Source: Phoronis australis (lineage: Eukaryota > Phoronida > Phoronidae). From it: a DNA stretch of 64,000 nt. This document shows, piece by piece, positions 12,101 through 23,563 of this stretch (positions within the stretch are counted from its first letter, which is position 1; each line of letters starts with the position of its first letter). The notes beneath the pieces are model-generated. The model worked only from the letters and a program-made list of their open reading frames with translations. It searched no databases and was not told the origin of the DNA. A program made the position numbers and the translations under genes. The stretch is taken from assembly GCA_002633005.1 (NCBI GenBank), contig NMRA01000053.1:382131-446130 (forward strand), written 5' to 3'.

Positions 12101-15100
12101 AAACTGTTATCTTATAAATGTAGCAACGGCTTCCCTTGACGTTTGTACGGCTTTGACTACTGCTGCAACCCTAGTAGGATTTTTTTTTTACGTTTACCTC
12201 TGTATATTCATAGTTCTCTGCCTTTTTTAAAGAAATTTGGCAAACAAATTTTCATTGTGAAGACAACTAGCTTTATCTGTGATAGTATTTCCTAAACGCC
12301 CTTGCAAGATCTTTTGGAAGTTTGGCAAGTGTGTTATTATTAACTTAAGAATAAATGGACAGGCCGGAATACCTCTTGACCTCCTAATGACATTTTGTTT
12401 TTTCATGTTGGCCTCACCTTTGTAATTGATGACTGATTTTCATGAAATTTTGCGAATAGCTTTCTGTTTAGGTAATGACAACACCTTCCCATTTTCAGAC
12501 ATAGCCAATGTATTCTGTGCCTTCTAATAGCCATTTTTATTATAAACAACCCTAGAAGCACACCGTTTTCGGTGCAATTGTGGGTGCATTTCAACACTCC
12601 ATGTTATAGCTGTTAAAATAATTATTTTAGTTGTAGTTGGATTTTTCGAGTTCTTCTAATTTATTAGTTGTCCTGCATAATAATTGACATTTTCAAAAGT
12701 GTACCAAACGTAAGGTAAAATGCCTGACGTATGCTTTTTAATTTTTTTAATACCATATATTACTTAGACAATCAACATATGTGGAACTACCTTACATGAG
12801 TGGGAAGGGTCTGCCAAACAATATTACCTTGTGTGCTTTTGAAAATGTCAGTTCTGAATGATCCTTTATTGTGAATGAAAACGTTTGTGACTAACTGTTG
12901 CTTAGGCGTCATTAAGCAAGACGTATAGGTTTTCTGCTGTAGTAGGCTCGTCATTTCTGAACGCTTCATCTCGCACTCTAGCTATCTCCGCGAGCACCCA
13001 TGCCCGTAGACCCAGCTTTTGGCTATCCTATTTTGTTGCAAGACGCTGAGCCAGCGTCAATGCTCGTCAACGACTATATGAACATGGCCGGCGTAAGTTA
13101 TGATCAAAGTTGGTCATGTATCACCACTTATCTGTGCTGTGGTTGCTGTTGCGTTGCATTGTGTGCCTTTTGTCTCTCGTTTGCAGTTGTGCCGCGTGAT
13201 GTTATTGAAAAAGAAAACAAATTTCCTTTTCGCAAAAAATTGTGTATGTCTCAACAACGGTTGTCCCCAATGTCTCTGTTTCAATAATTCCCATTGTTGA
13301 ACTTGAGTTGACCATCCCTATGAGTGAGTTGGACTGTTGTCATGGATATTGGAACCAGTGGTCTGCTCGTGTTTCTTTTTGTTCGTTTGATTTTCCTTGA
13401 ACATTTAGTTTGCCAGTTCCGGTACTCAGTGGTCACAATCTCTCAAGATAAATATGCCAACAAAAGAATCTCAATATCAGGACAAGTTAAATCTTCTCTG
13501 CTGATAATTACAAAGTTTTAACTTTGATCTTGTTTTCTTAGGTTTTCACAGAGCTTCTCTACCTTAAGTAGATTCTGTGGCTGTGGCTCTTTTAATCATT
13601 TGCAAACTGAAACAACTTTATTATTGTAAATATTTCCCAGTTTGGCACAGTTTCTTAAATCTGGAAAATGAAATTCATGCCAAAGTTGAATGTTCTTGAT
13701 TCTAAAATTTGGTACATGGGCAGTTTCATCATTCGTTATATTTCTGAAGTATCCAACAGTTGCGTTTTGTTTAAAAAAGTCTGAAATAATATGTTGCAAT
13801 TAGCTGATGACAACAGAGTTCAGAATAAGTAATGTTGCAATCTTTCTCATAATTCTTGGCTGTGGAATGTCCAATATTGCCTAGTTCTATAATTTGGGAC
13901 AAGCTCCAGCCTTGAGCAAAATAATTGCTTTTTCATTGTCCCCAACTATATAATACTGTATATTTATTTATTTCTGCTGGTCAGACTTGACCTGTCCACT
14001 GCCAAATTAAACGACATCCCATGTCCAGTATGTGCACTCTTTGTATTCCAGCAAGCCTCAGACGTTGATGTTCACGATGAAGACACAATACCCTCCATTA
14101 CTGTCAAGGTAATTCTTTTTGATTGTTCAGAGGAAAGCGAAGTTTTTACCAGTGTTTGTTGACCAGCTCTAAATGTTTTTTTTTGTAAAAATTTTATTAA
14201 TACTTTAACACAGCGTCTATTCATCTCATCTGAGTTTCAGCTATATACCTCTGGTCGAGATGGATGGTTTGTATATTTGTTATTATAAGGTATAAAATAG
14301 TAAAATGACATAAAATCAAATATTACGGTCAGTACTTATATTTTAAAAAGCTACCAATGTTTTTACAGGCTGTTACATTATTTAATTTGTTGCATCTCTG
14401 TGTGCCATCCGCATTTTGTCTCATTCCACATGAGGAAGGGCTTGTTCCCGTAAGAAATGCAATTTTTAAAATAAATATACTGAATGTAAGCATCTTTTGA
14501 GCGTGCTTCAATTTTTAACTTTTATTTCGTTCGGTATCGGTCTTAGTCGCCTTGTGTCGTGTGTTTAATGCTCAACTTCTTGTTACATGTTTTTAGTAAG
14601 AAACTATATGAAAAAGAGTGGTTTGTAATTCTGAACACAAGAAGTTGTGAAATTATTGCTTGTTTAATGCTTGAACTTGTTCTCTTCATTTCCACAGATA
14701 CAAGTAAAGTCCAGGACATTGGTTAACAATGTCAGACTCACCATAAACGTGCCTTCCCCGTTAACAGCCAATCAAAAACTGTTTACATTCCCTGTTGTAG
14801 GTAAGTCAAGGCTGCCATATTCTAACGAGTTACAGTTAGGTCTGTGAAAATTTTTTTCTGTGGTTCACGGAGAATGATAGCTTGAGAATGTTAATGTCTC
14901 GATTTTAGACTTTGGACTTTGCATTTCAAGCATAAGTCATGACCCCATGATAATATGATAATGTGTGCTCTCTATTTTTTTTTAATTGACCACCCATTTA
15001 ATGGCTAATCATTGCCGTGTGATTTGGCCAAAATAATCTGGAGAATTTTCATGGTATTTTTTTAATTCTGCATATTGCACTATGTATTACAGACTCCAAC

Positions 15101-16377
15101 CGTCCAGTTGAAGTGTTTGTGTCATTTTACCTCCAGACAGCAGCATTACCTGCTCAGTTGACAGCAGATTTAGTCGCTTTGTACACAAGTTCTTCAGGTG
15201 AGATAGAACAGTCGGTATGCAACTCTTGTAATGTGAAAGATATTGGCTGTGTAAGTTAAATAGAGAATCCTACATGAGTCTCAGGTTTATGACATAGGCA
15301 AAACCTCTTGGAATTTGCCACTGAAGATGGGTCCGTTTAAGAAGTTGTTTGCATGTCCTTCCCACTGGGAGTACGTACAGTTGCAACACACGATTTGTCA
15401 ATTATAACCTCGTCACCTCGGAATTCCAGCATTGTTTGGTGGGCGCGCGTTTGGTTGTTTCAATGTTTTGCAGACGATAAAATGTGAGGCGTATGGATTT
15501 CTACTTTGCACTACTTTATGATTCGCCCATGTAATATTAAAAAAATCCGTTCTTGGTGTTATTAACCAGTCGGAGGCAGTGTGGCCTAGTTGATAAGTGC
15601 CCGCTTTCTTTACTCGAGATCGTGGGTTCAAGTCCCACCAGGTCACACTGCTAAACCCTTGAGCCAGGTTTCTAGCTCCTCAGTTCGGTTTTAACCATAT
15701 ATCAATAAAGCATAAAAATATTTCCAGGTGATCAGTGCAATGGGCCCACATGCGAGGCCTGCACATGTCTGGTACAACGTGTATCAGACCGCCTGCAAGT
15801 ATTTTTTTTATTAACCAGTCGTGTCGTAACACATTCCAGGTCATGTGAGAAACTATATTTCTTTTCTTTTGGTGTTTCAATGCCCGATGAAAACTGAATT
15901 ATTTGACTACTATTCCTGCACAATTACTGTTACGCTATACAGTGCCTTGTTGCCATTTCATGTGCCCTAAAGTGATTATATAGTGTAGCATCAGGCAAAT
16001 TTCTGATTCTAGGAACTGAATCGAGCCAAAGTGTTCAAAAGTTATGGTATATGGAAAAGGAACTATAATTGTTTTTTATGACCTTTTGTTAATTTCCTGC
16101 CAAGTGAATGCGCTAGTCACGACACGCCCATGTGCGCTAGTCACGACATGCCCATGTGCTAGTCACGACACGCCCATGTGCTAGTCACGACACGCCCATG
16201 TGCTAGTCACGACACGCCCATGTGCTAGTCACGACACGCCCATGTGCTAGTCACGACACGCCCATGTGCTAGTCACGACACGCCCATGTGCTAGTCACGA
16301 CACGCCCATGTACTGCCCAAAAATATACCTAACACTTTACAGTCGTGCACAAAATGTTATATCTGTTTTCATTATTT

Positions 16378-16411
<34 letters not shown>

Positions 16412-19400
16412 ATTTAAAGTTATCAGTGACACTTTACAGCACTAGACACGACATTAAAAAACAAAAGTTGTAGGCAAAGGCAATACAAATAATTAATGTT
16501 TGTACCAGTGACTATTACATTAAAATCCGTTATATGCGAAAGTATCAAAGCGAAGCTCGAGCTCAAATATATTTGAATATCACGAATCAACTTTTTTAAA
16601 TATTAGCATACCCCCATAAATTGCTTTCGCATTACATCCAGGTTCTCATTCACACCCTTGCAATACATTCACTAGTAAGACCCAGCTCGGATAAGCAGGA
16701 GACACCTTTGTACAATGCTGGATTGTCAGGCAGTAAAGCCAGGATTTGAACCAAGGTCTCCCAAGCGGCAGTCATAAGCTCAAACCACTGTGCCACACTG
16801 TCTCCGCTGATACAAACATTGTAAATAATATATTGTACGTAGATAACTAGCACTCCATTTTCTGCAGTTTTTGTTGCAATCCGATAGTTCTTACTTATGT
16901 ACACAAGCTAGATATCAAAATTATGTTTTCGTTTTTTCAGGTGCACCTCGTGTCACGGAGGCGAAGGTTGTACTGCCCTTGAGGCTTGTGATGAAGCCAT
17001 GCATGCCAGTCAAGTCGGCTACTCACAAACTGACCATCGACACAAACAAGTCACCTGTCAACTTGAACGACTTATTTCCAGGTGCTGGACCTTATCCGAA
17101 ACCCTTTGAACTAAATTTAAGTTCAATGCACAGAGTTGCAAATCATCTGAGTTGATTTTCATTTTGGGATACTATAGTCATCGTTTCTCAAAACAAAGTT
17201 TTTATAATGGCTAGTGGGGGCAGCAAAAATGCTGGATAGTATCACCTGTATCTTGGTTATGTAAGAAATGAAAGTTCAGCTTTGGTGCTGCATAACACAA
17301 CTTTCCTGTGTAAGAAACCTTTGGTTTATGCAGCTGTTTTTGTAACAGAAAAAGTAATACCTCTATATTATCAGTGACTATGAATCTCTTACCTAGAATT
17401 AGCATACCATATTTGTTCTCTTGGGATTTGTCCAATCTTTTGGCCCGTGATTCATTGTGTACTTCCCTTTTTCAGAGTTGCTAGGTGAGAATGCTGGGGG
17501 TCCTGGTAACGCATTAGGATTCCAGTATTTCGGTGGACCAGTGGTAACCCTGTTGGCATCAAAGTCATCGCGTAAGTTTCAGTCATGGACAATTTGATTT
17601 CTGAATCGCCTTTTATAAATTAAATGAAAACCAAAAATTGTCCCATTACCTGGTCTTTGTTTTTATATGCAGGTGTCTTTGGGGTAGGAAAGCATTTATG
17701 ACTGGCTTAAGTACCATTAGTGTCTCTTCATGAAAAAATGTAGTTTAGGCTATTTATGTCAGTATCTCTGTGGTAACCGATGTTTGGGTATGAGTTGCAC
17801 ACTCCAGAAATATGTGTCAGTGATTTGTATGGTAAAGGACCAGCGCAAACTTTGGCTAAAGAATGTTATTTGTCTCCGCCACTGTGATGTGTGATGCCCT
17901 TAGTCATTGACTTAAAAGTACTGAATGTTTTAGCATTTAAAATAAATTGTGTGAAGTCTATTTTCATGGTGTCAATTGTAGTCCCTGTTTCAGTGAAATG
18001 TGTTGCCTTGAACAAGAAAATAAAGTGCTGTCACTGATCAGGATACTCAGTTAAAGAAAGTCTGCAGTAAAAATATAACAAAATTAAATTTAAAAATTAG
18101 TTCCTTCTGTTGAGCCTGTTGACCAGTGGTCGTGTGACTTGTGTTGATATTCTGCGATCACTGTTGCAGAGCGGTACCGACTTCAGTGTGATAGGTTTGA
18201 GGCCATGTGGTTGCTGACCTCTGACCTGATATGCCGGCTGGAGAAACATTACAGCAAGCAAGACTTCAAGGCATCCTTTGCTGGACCCCTGCCGCTCAAT
18301 GAGTACTACGAGGTCATTGAAAACCACTTTCAGGTACTCAGCACTTTAAACATTAATTAAATGTACAGCGCTGTACTGCACTGTATGTAATGCCATTGCT
18401 AGTCTCTGATCTAAAGGTTGTTTGCCTGCTTGTTTAAGACTCTCTTCAACGGCATGTGTGTACTTTTCCAGTGGGTACTCGCTGGAATATTGATAAAGAA
18501 TTGAAATCAAATTTTACCCGTGGTATCAAATGTATTGTTTTCTATATACTTGAGAATCTTACCTGTTCGCTTGTTGCATTGAATATATACTCATTCATTT
18601 GTTGCATTAAGTATCTATTTATCGCTGCAAAAGTGGGTGGACAACAACCAGACCAGATTACGTGTCATTTATCAAACACAAAATCCATGACATCATATAG
18701 ATTTCATCTTTTTGTCGAAACATTACAAATTACCCGTGAAACGTTTGACAACTGATCGTCACTGGTGTCTTCATAACTTTGTATTGTGCTGTAGTCAGGT
18801 GAATTTTGTGTGCCCACCTCATCTCTGTTCATGTTACCACATTTAAATTGGATTTAGATGTTCCCCAACCTTGCACTCGGAATCTGATATTTCCCATCTA
18901 TTACAAAATTACTGCCCCGTCCAATTAGATGATTTTCTTTTACGGCGTGGTCTGTCACTGCCGACTTGTGAAATTTTAATTGAGAAGTAGCTTTGCCAGA
19001 TAGAGTGGAACGTTTATCAGTACATGGCCAAAGTAATCAGACACATTACCATGTCCTCGTCACCATGGTAATGACTCACCATGATAGGTCATTCTAGCTA
19101 CTCTCTGATAATTAATTGCATTTGTACACAGTTATCATGACTGGGAATTCTTGGTCATTTATGTGATAATTTTTGGCATCTATTTTACATGTTACTGTCT
19201 CTATGTCGTCTTGTTTTTTTTCTGAGACTGTGCCTGAAATTTCATGAGGTTTCATCAATGTAACTGGCTGAACATGTAGTTTTGTATTTTTGAAAGGGTA
19301 GGTGAAATCTGTTATTATTCAAGCACCATGAAGGTATTGTCTTAAGTGTGATTTGTGTTGTTTCTAGTTCCGTCTGCACAATGACAAATACAAGGAGCTG

Positions 19401-22309
19401 TTGGCACAGCGTGCTACTCAATTCCGAGCCATACAGCGCCGCCTTTTGACTAGGTTCAAAGACAAGACCCCAGCTCCACTGGCCAACCTAGACACACTAC
19501 TGGATGGGACATTCAGACAGGTACATGCTGTGCATTAGACATCAATGAATGTACAAGACTTAACTTGGTTTGGCATAATTTATACTTGTCTAAATTTTAG
19601 GGCAGGGAGCGTAGTAAAAGTTAAGTCCAGCAACACATTTTATTTTTGGCCAAGGACTAAAGACTGTCGCGGTCAAGCATATCTGTTGTGACATGCTAAT
19701 TAGTTTTGTTTGTTTGGATGTTTCAATGAAACTAGATTAGTTATGCTGAAGGGTTGCCTTGGTGGCGCATGGTTACCTAATTGTATATTAATATATACCT
19801 CAGCGTTATTTTGCCAATGGCATTTTCAAGAAAGTGCCATTTGTCCATTATTGTAATTCTGATATTATTCGCTGCAGTCATCATTCGTACTCCATTGTGA
19901 TAATTTTACAATTTTTCAGCTTCTCGCCCTAGCTGATGCATCTGAAGAGAACAAACGGGCGCAAGAGCGTGCTGCTAGTGACCTTGGCTGTTGTACTCGT
20001 TTGCTTTGCTTGCTAGTGAAACTCTGGGCCAACATTAGTGATCAAGAAGTGTCTGTATTGGAGAGTACGCTGTCACCGTGTGTTACTGAGGGATCTGAGC
20101 AGGTGAGAAACGAGTGGCGGATATCAAGTTCCTAGGCAACGGCAGTTTGTTACAGTTTCTGTGGCCTTGTACGTGTGGTGCACCTCGTGTACTCAGATAA
20201 TGATAGCTTGTAGGAGTTGTGAAGCTAGTGGTCCAGACGATGTGTACCAGGACAATGACAGTTTGTGGCGCATACGATAGCATGCTTTTAAGGAACAGAG
20301 CACTACAGTTATTGTGAAAATGGGAAAAAGCAAGCTCATGGGTGCCTTAATTACACAAAATTTACTGCTATCTCCCAGGGCTTTCGAGAAGTTTGTATGG
20401 TGAATTTTGTTACATCTGAATGAAGTTTCATTACATGTTGACTGATGTGATATATACAACAAATCAGTTAAGGGCTGGGTAAATAGTCTACCCAGTTGAT
20501 ACATAGTGATAAGTTATTCATGCAAATGTTGGAATGGAATGTGTGGCATGAGCTTTCTTCCCTCGCATAACCTCAGATTTTTTCCTGCCCTGTTGCCACT
20601 GTGTGTTTAAAGAGGCTGTATACTCGCCTTCTGCCGCATCAAACTAACCTTTGATTTAGACCATTTATCATTGTGAAATTGGTATCAAATTGTTATTTAG
20701 TAAAATTAAAGAGGACTTGTTGCTTTGGAAAAATTAGAGTTTGTCATTGCTCGATACCAGGCTGTACAAGTTGGCTTGTCATGGCGTGTTGTTTCACACA
20801 AGTTGAGTGATGTAAATTAAAAGTCAGTTTCTTTGAAAGAACGCCAGATTATTGACACTAGTGTTTGAATGTGACCAGACAAAGTAAAGAGTTTATCAAA
20901 TTGCTCAATTAGTGATGTACTTAATGTGTCTAGTCACTGCTTTATGTTCATTTAACTCTCATCAACATGAACGTAATTAATTACCACAGGGCTGGGAGGA
21001 AATGGTGGGCATGTCAATCACACACCTGCTGAGGACTACCCTGTCCAAGAATGCCAAGGACCAGCAGGTGAACCCCGCCCCTCTGGCCATGGCCAAGGAC
21101 ACAGTCAAACTCAAGAAGCACATTGCCCTTCTCTTTGAGAGACTTGGCAAGGGGGCAAAACTTGTCACTCCAGACTCCAACGGTGAGAGATGACTATTGT
21201 TACTGGTTTTTTATGGCTCATTTTAATTTTGAAATTAATGAAAAATGAGGATGTATGGTTTTAAGAACTTACGTCTTGCTAAACCCGCTGTACATTTAGG
21301 CATACAAAATGTTTTGTTACAACTTTCTGTCAATGATTGCCTAAAATGCTTTGAACATTATTTTGTTTTATTATTTGTCACATCTTCGTTTATTATCAGA
21401 ACGTCTTGTCACAAAGCTTCACAAAGTCCCGAGCCACCTACTGCATGAATTTTTGGTCTTGTCTCAAAGTATTTGTTCTGTTGTGTTACAAACTCTCCTC
21501 ATGTCCCAGACACACCATCAGCTGCGGGTGCCACCGCTGCTGCTACCAGTAAAAAGCCCATCCAACGTTACGACTCTCAGGCGGAATTCTCAAGCACGTC
21601 CCTGGGTGAGGCCGAAGTGCCGACAGGCAGCAAGTTTGGGGAGAAGAAGAGCCCGCGCCAGGCCAATAACAACAACCTACCACCCCTCGGGGGTGGTGCC
21701 ACCAAACTGGCACCTCTAGCAGGTGGATCATCACTGCCGCCGTTGAGTGGGGGAGGTGAGCATGACTGTTGGTTATGTCATTAACTGGTGTTAAAGTCTC
21801 GTGTGACGCTAATTAGATCAATTTGAAATAGCAAGATTCAAAATGGAGTAAATCGAACCTATTTCTTAAAGTGACTTATGGCAATAATTAGGTCTAGTCA
21901 AATACTAGAAGAAAAATCAAAATGGCATCTGATTAAGTGCATGGACTCAGCTTGGTTCAAAGTGTATTGGTTTGAAATAAGAAATGCAGAGTTAGCGTTT
22001 TAAAAACACTAAAAACTAAGACAGAAGTGGAGTTTTTGAAAGATAATTTTGGCCGGTGTGTGTGTGTAAACTGCTGGTGTTGGGAATGGCAGGCTAGTTT
22101 TGATTTAGCACAGTATTTTGGATATAAGCAGCACGAACATTCTATGAAATTGTTTTTCATTAAATCAAATTGCAGTGAATGACGTCCTAAAGAAGAAACG
22201 GAACATCGAAAGTAGCATTCCCGACTTGGATGAACTGACCACTAATGGAGACAGCTACCACCCTTTGTTGGCAAATGGTCACGGGAAGGATGATGTAATG
22301 GAGGTCTAG
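3135..22309 (+). CDS. BBS9: Bardet-Biedl syndrome 9 protein (PTHB1), BBSome subunit; complete, 21 exons
   Basis: BBS9 is a core subunit of the BBSome, the coat-like complex that carries membrane proteins in and out of cilia. Exons: 3135-3246, 4089-4248, 5073-5251, 5999-6173, 7211-7289, 8061-8145, 8449-8544, 9239-9368, 10091-10272, 11159-11235, 14052-14108, 14698-14800, 15093-15197, 16941-17081, 17476-17571, 18170-18333, 19368-19520, 19920-20102, 20990-21182, 21510-21755, 22176-22309. Every junction is GT-AG and the phases chain without a break to 949 codons plus TAG (human protein about 887). The N-terminus MSLFKAREWWST is diagnostic, and IYQDVTLKWA, IDTNKSPV and RRLLTRFKDKTPAPL also match the family. 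Residues 1 to about 400 correspond to the beta-propeller. The C-terminal half carries the GAE-like, platform and helical regions. Exon 20 adds a Gly/Pro/Asn-rich low-complexity segment. There is no sign of pseudogenisation. Confidence 0.96.
6550..6812. repeat. Compound tandem repeat in BBS9 intron 4
   Basis: Two tandem layers share the core gcgttatatccctktcaa. About 6590-6680 repeats a 22-bp unit four to five times. From 6680, a 41-bp unit (gaatgctgag, gaataccact, then the core) repeats at 6680, 6721 and 6762 and breaks off at 6803. The 41-bp unit appears to be the 22-bp core plus a flanking piece, so the array grew in two steps. It lies inside the intron and has no coding role I can see. Confidence 0.9.
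7849..7981 (+). repeat. Hammerhead-like interspersed repeat, copy 1 (BBS9 intron 5)
   Basis: This 133-bp block is nearly identical to the reverse complement of 35349-35480. Its centre, 7879-7906, reads CTGATGA, then a short hairpin (GTCT ... AGAC), then GAAAC. That is the order of the conserved core of a hammerhead ribozyme. Hammerhead motifs are known from Penelope-like retroelements and retrozymes. Departures: an extra U lies between CUGAUGA and stem II, and stem III with its cleavage site is not clearly formed. Activity is doubtful, and it may be only a fossil of the motif. Confidence 0.55.
8765..8930. repeat. Dispersed repeat, shared with 41225-41345
   Basis: The block containing tgccatgatttgtca, catttttg, then ctttttgraaaaagtga reappears in the same order in RAB3GAP1 intron 2 at about 41225-41345. 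The copies are diverged and gapped and the ends are uncertain. It is non-coding in both places. Confidence 0.4.
10398..10500 (+). repeat. Dispersed repeat family, four copies
   Basis: A block around tacaagttggcttgtcatgg recurs at about 20745-20850 (+) and, more diverged, at about 49480-49585 (+) and 62495-62610 (-). All copies lie in introns or intergenic DNA. The word gtcagttctttg occurs next to this copy and, inverted, next to the 62.5-kb copy, so the repeat unit is longer than the core. No coding potential is seen. Confidence 0.5.
11463..12600 (+). repeat. Modular interspersed repeat, copy 1 (BBS9 intron 10)
   Basis: The repeat begins with a hairpin (tgcgcccgcat ... atgcgggtgca) followed by tattgccgctatctctgtc. 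It ends with gtgggtgcatttcaacactcc. The same start and end words bound a second copy at 47115-48790 in the same orientation. The body consists of diverged, tandem, non-coding modules with recurring words such as cctagtggcaattt, tttcatgaaatttgg and ggatctt. This copy is shorter by about one module and more decayed. No open frame is conserved between copies. The class of element is unknown to me. Confidence 0.75.
15559..15821 (+). mobile_element. tRNA-derived SINE with target-site duplication (BBS9 intron 13)
   Basis: The body runs about 15573-15807. A tRNA-like head carries an A-box-like stretch at about 15581-15600 and a B box (ggttcaagtcc) at 15625-15635. A tail region shared with the SINE at 45477 follows, and it ends in a T-rich run. 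The 14-base word ttattaaccagtcg occurs at 15559-15572 and again at 15808-15821, a clean target-site duplication from retroposition. The exact duplication implies a fairly recent insertion. Confidence 0.9.
16110..16311. repeat. 22-bp minisatellite (BBS9 intron 13)
   Basis: Nine head-to-tail copies of gctagtcacgacacgcccat followed by gt. The first two copies are 24 bp, with an extra gc at the start, and copies three to nine are 22 bp and apparently identical. Such homogeneity implies recent expansion, and copy number is likely variable between individuals. The array is followed at 16376-16412 by an ATT/ATC trinucleotide-like microsatellite. Confidence 0.95.
16675..16810 (-). mobile_element. tRNA-derived SINE, second family (BBS9 intron 13)
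   Basis: On the minus strand the sequence opens with ggagacagtgtggcacagtgg, an A-box-like head, and a B-box-like ggttcaaatcc follows about 45 bases later. Spacing and order fit an RNA polymerase III promoter of tRNA origin. It differs from the SINEs at 15573 and 45477 outside the first bases of the head (cagtgtggc). I could not find a convincing target-site duplication, so the ends are approximate. Confidence 0.65.
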
Positions 22310-22991
22310 ACCATAGATCCCTGTTGTCCGTCTGGTGATAGATTATCAAGTTCTCTTATGTTTTTCCATATGAAAATATGCCGATTGTTTACATTTTACA
22401 ATTGATTTTCATATTTGAGCCAAACGGTTGCTACTTAGTAAAATTGGGTTGGATGAAGTTTTCCATGATGAGAATTTTCTGGTAACCTTTCTTGCATTTC
22501 AATAGAATTTTTTTGACATTTTTCTTTAGATTGAAATGAAAACTTGAGAATCATAGGATTGGCCATTTTCTCCTGAGATTTACTTCGATTGATGTACACT
22601 GACACTGTGTGGTAATCTCGCCTATTTAAGACACAGTATGACGAATTTTATGAATTTTTCTTCATAAAAATAAGTAACACCGAGTATCAAATTTCCATGG
22701 CATCGCTATCATTAGACAGAAACTGGTCATTTGCGACAGTGTTGAAAAGGCTTTGTAATAATGGAAAAAGGTCAGTTTTGACAATAATTTTTGTCTGAAT
22801 TTGAAACATTTTAGATTTTTAGGTTACTAAAATGCCTAATTGTTCAGTCCAATTTAAAGTCACTAAACCTTAGCTCTTGAGAGGCTTACTTTACTTGGAC
22901 TAATGTATGTTTCTTTCTTAAATGTCACTTATTTGGGTCGTTTGGAAAATTTAAATGCACTAAAACTTGCATTGGTTATCAAAGTTACTTG

Positions 22992-23563
22992 GGGCTGTTC
23001 CAGCAAAATCTGTGTGGGAGGGGGGGAAGGCAACTGGAATAAAAATTTATGGGTGGTTGCGTTTGATTTAAATTCAAAATGGCTGGTGGTCGTACTTCAA
23101 AAAAATAAAAATTTACAGGTCGTTGTTGTTTCGTAGGTTCATAAATGTTTGATGGTGGGTAATTTTAGTAAATTTTATTAACAATCCGTATAGAATCAAA
23201 AACTGAAACAAAAATGCAACTTGCAAAAAGCTCCGACTTTTTCACTCCCTCCGATCTTCTCATCGGCATGCCCATAACACCATTTAACCACAAGTGCTCG
23301 AATTTCTTGATGGCTAATAACCGTATATAAGAAACATATGTTTTCGTAGTAATGAATGACGTTAGTGGTGATGGAGGAACAGATAAACTTAAGTGCCTGT
23401 GCAGTCAACCACAAGAACAAAAAAAATTTACGGGTGGTTGCATTTCAAACTTATAAAAAATTACGGGTGGTAGGCTGAAGAAATAAATGAAAAATATGGG
23501 CGGTGGGTGCAAAAAAAGGGTGCCTTCCCCCCCCCTCCCATACAGATTTTACTGGAACAGCCC
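22992..23563. mobile_element. Terminal-inverted-repeat element, non-autonomous
   Basis: The ends at about 22992-23032 and 23521-23563 are inverted copies of each other: ggctgttccagyaaaatctg, followed by a run of G (C on the right) and aaggca. The interior is built of short subrepeats containing tgggtggttgc and taaaaatttac and has no transposase frame. It fits a MITE-type DNA transposon. No clear target-site duplication was found. It lies in the BBS9 3'UTR or just beyond. Confidence 0.75.

Noticed and set aside
15573-15660. Possible tRNA gene from the A- and B-box words
   Set aside because: No proper acceptor stem or anticodon arm; shared tail and target duplication show it is a SINE.
16110-16311. 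Regular short repeats, checked as a CRISPR-like array
   Set aside because: The units are contiguous with no unique spacers, and the genome is animal; it is a minisatellite.
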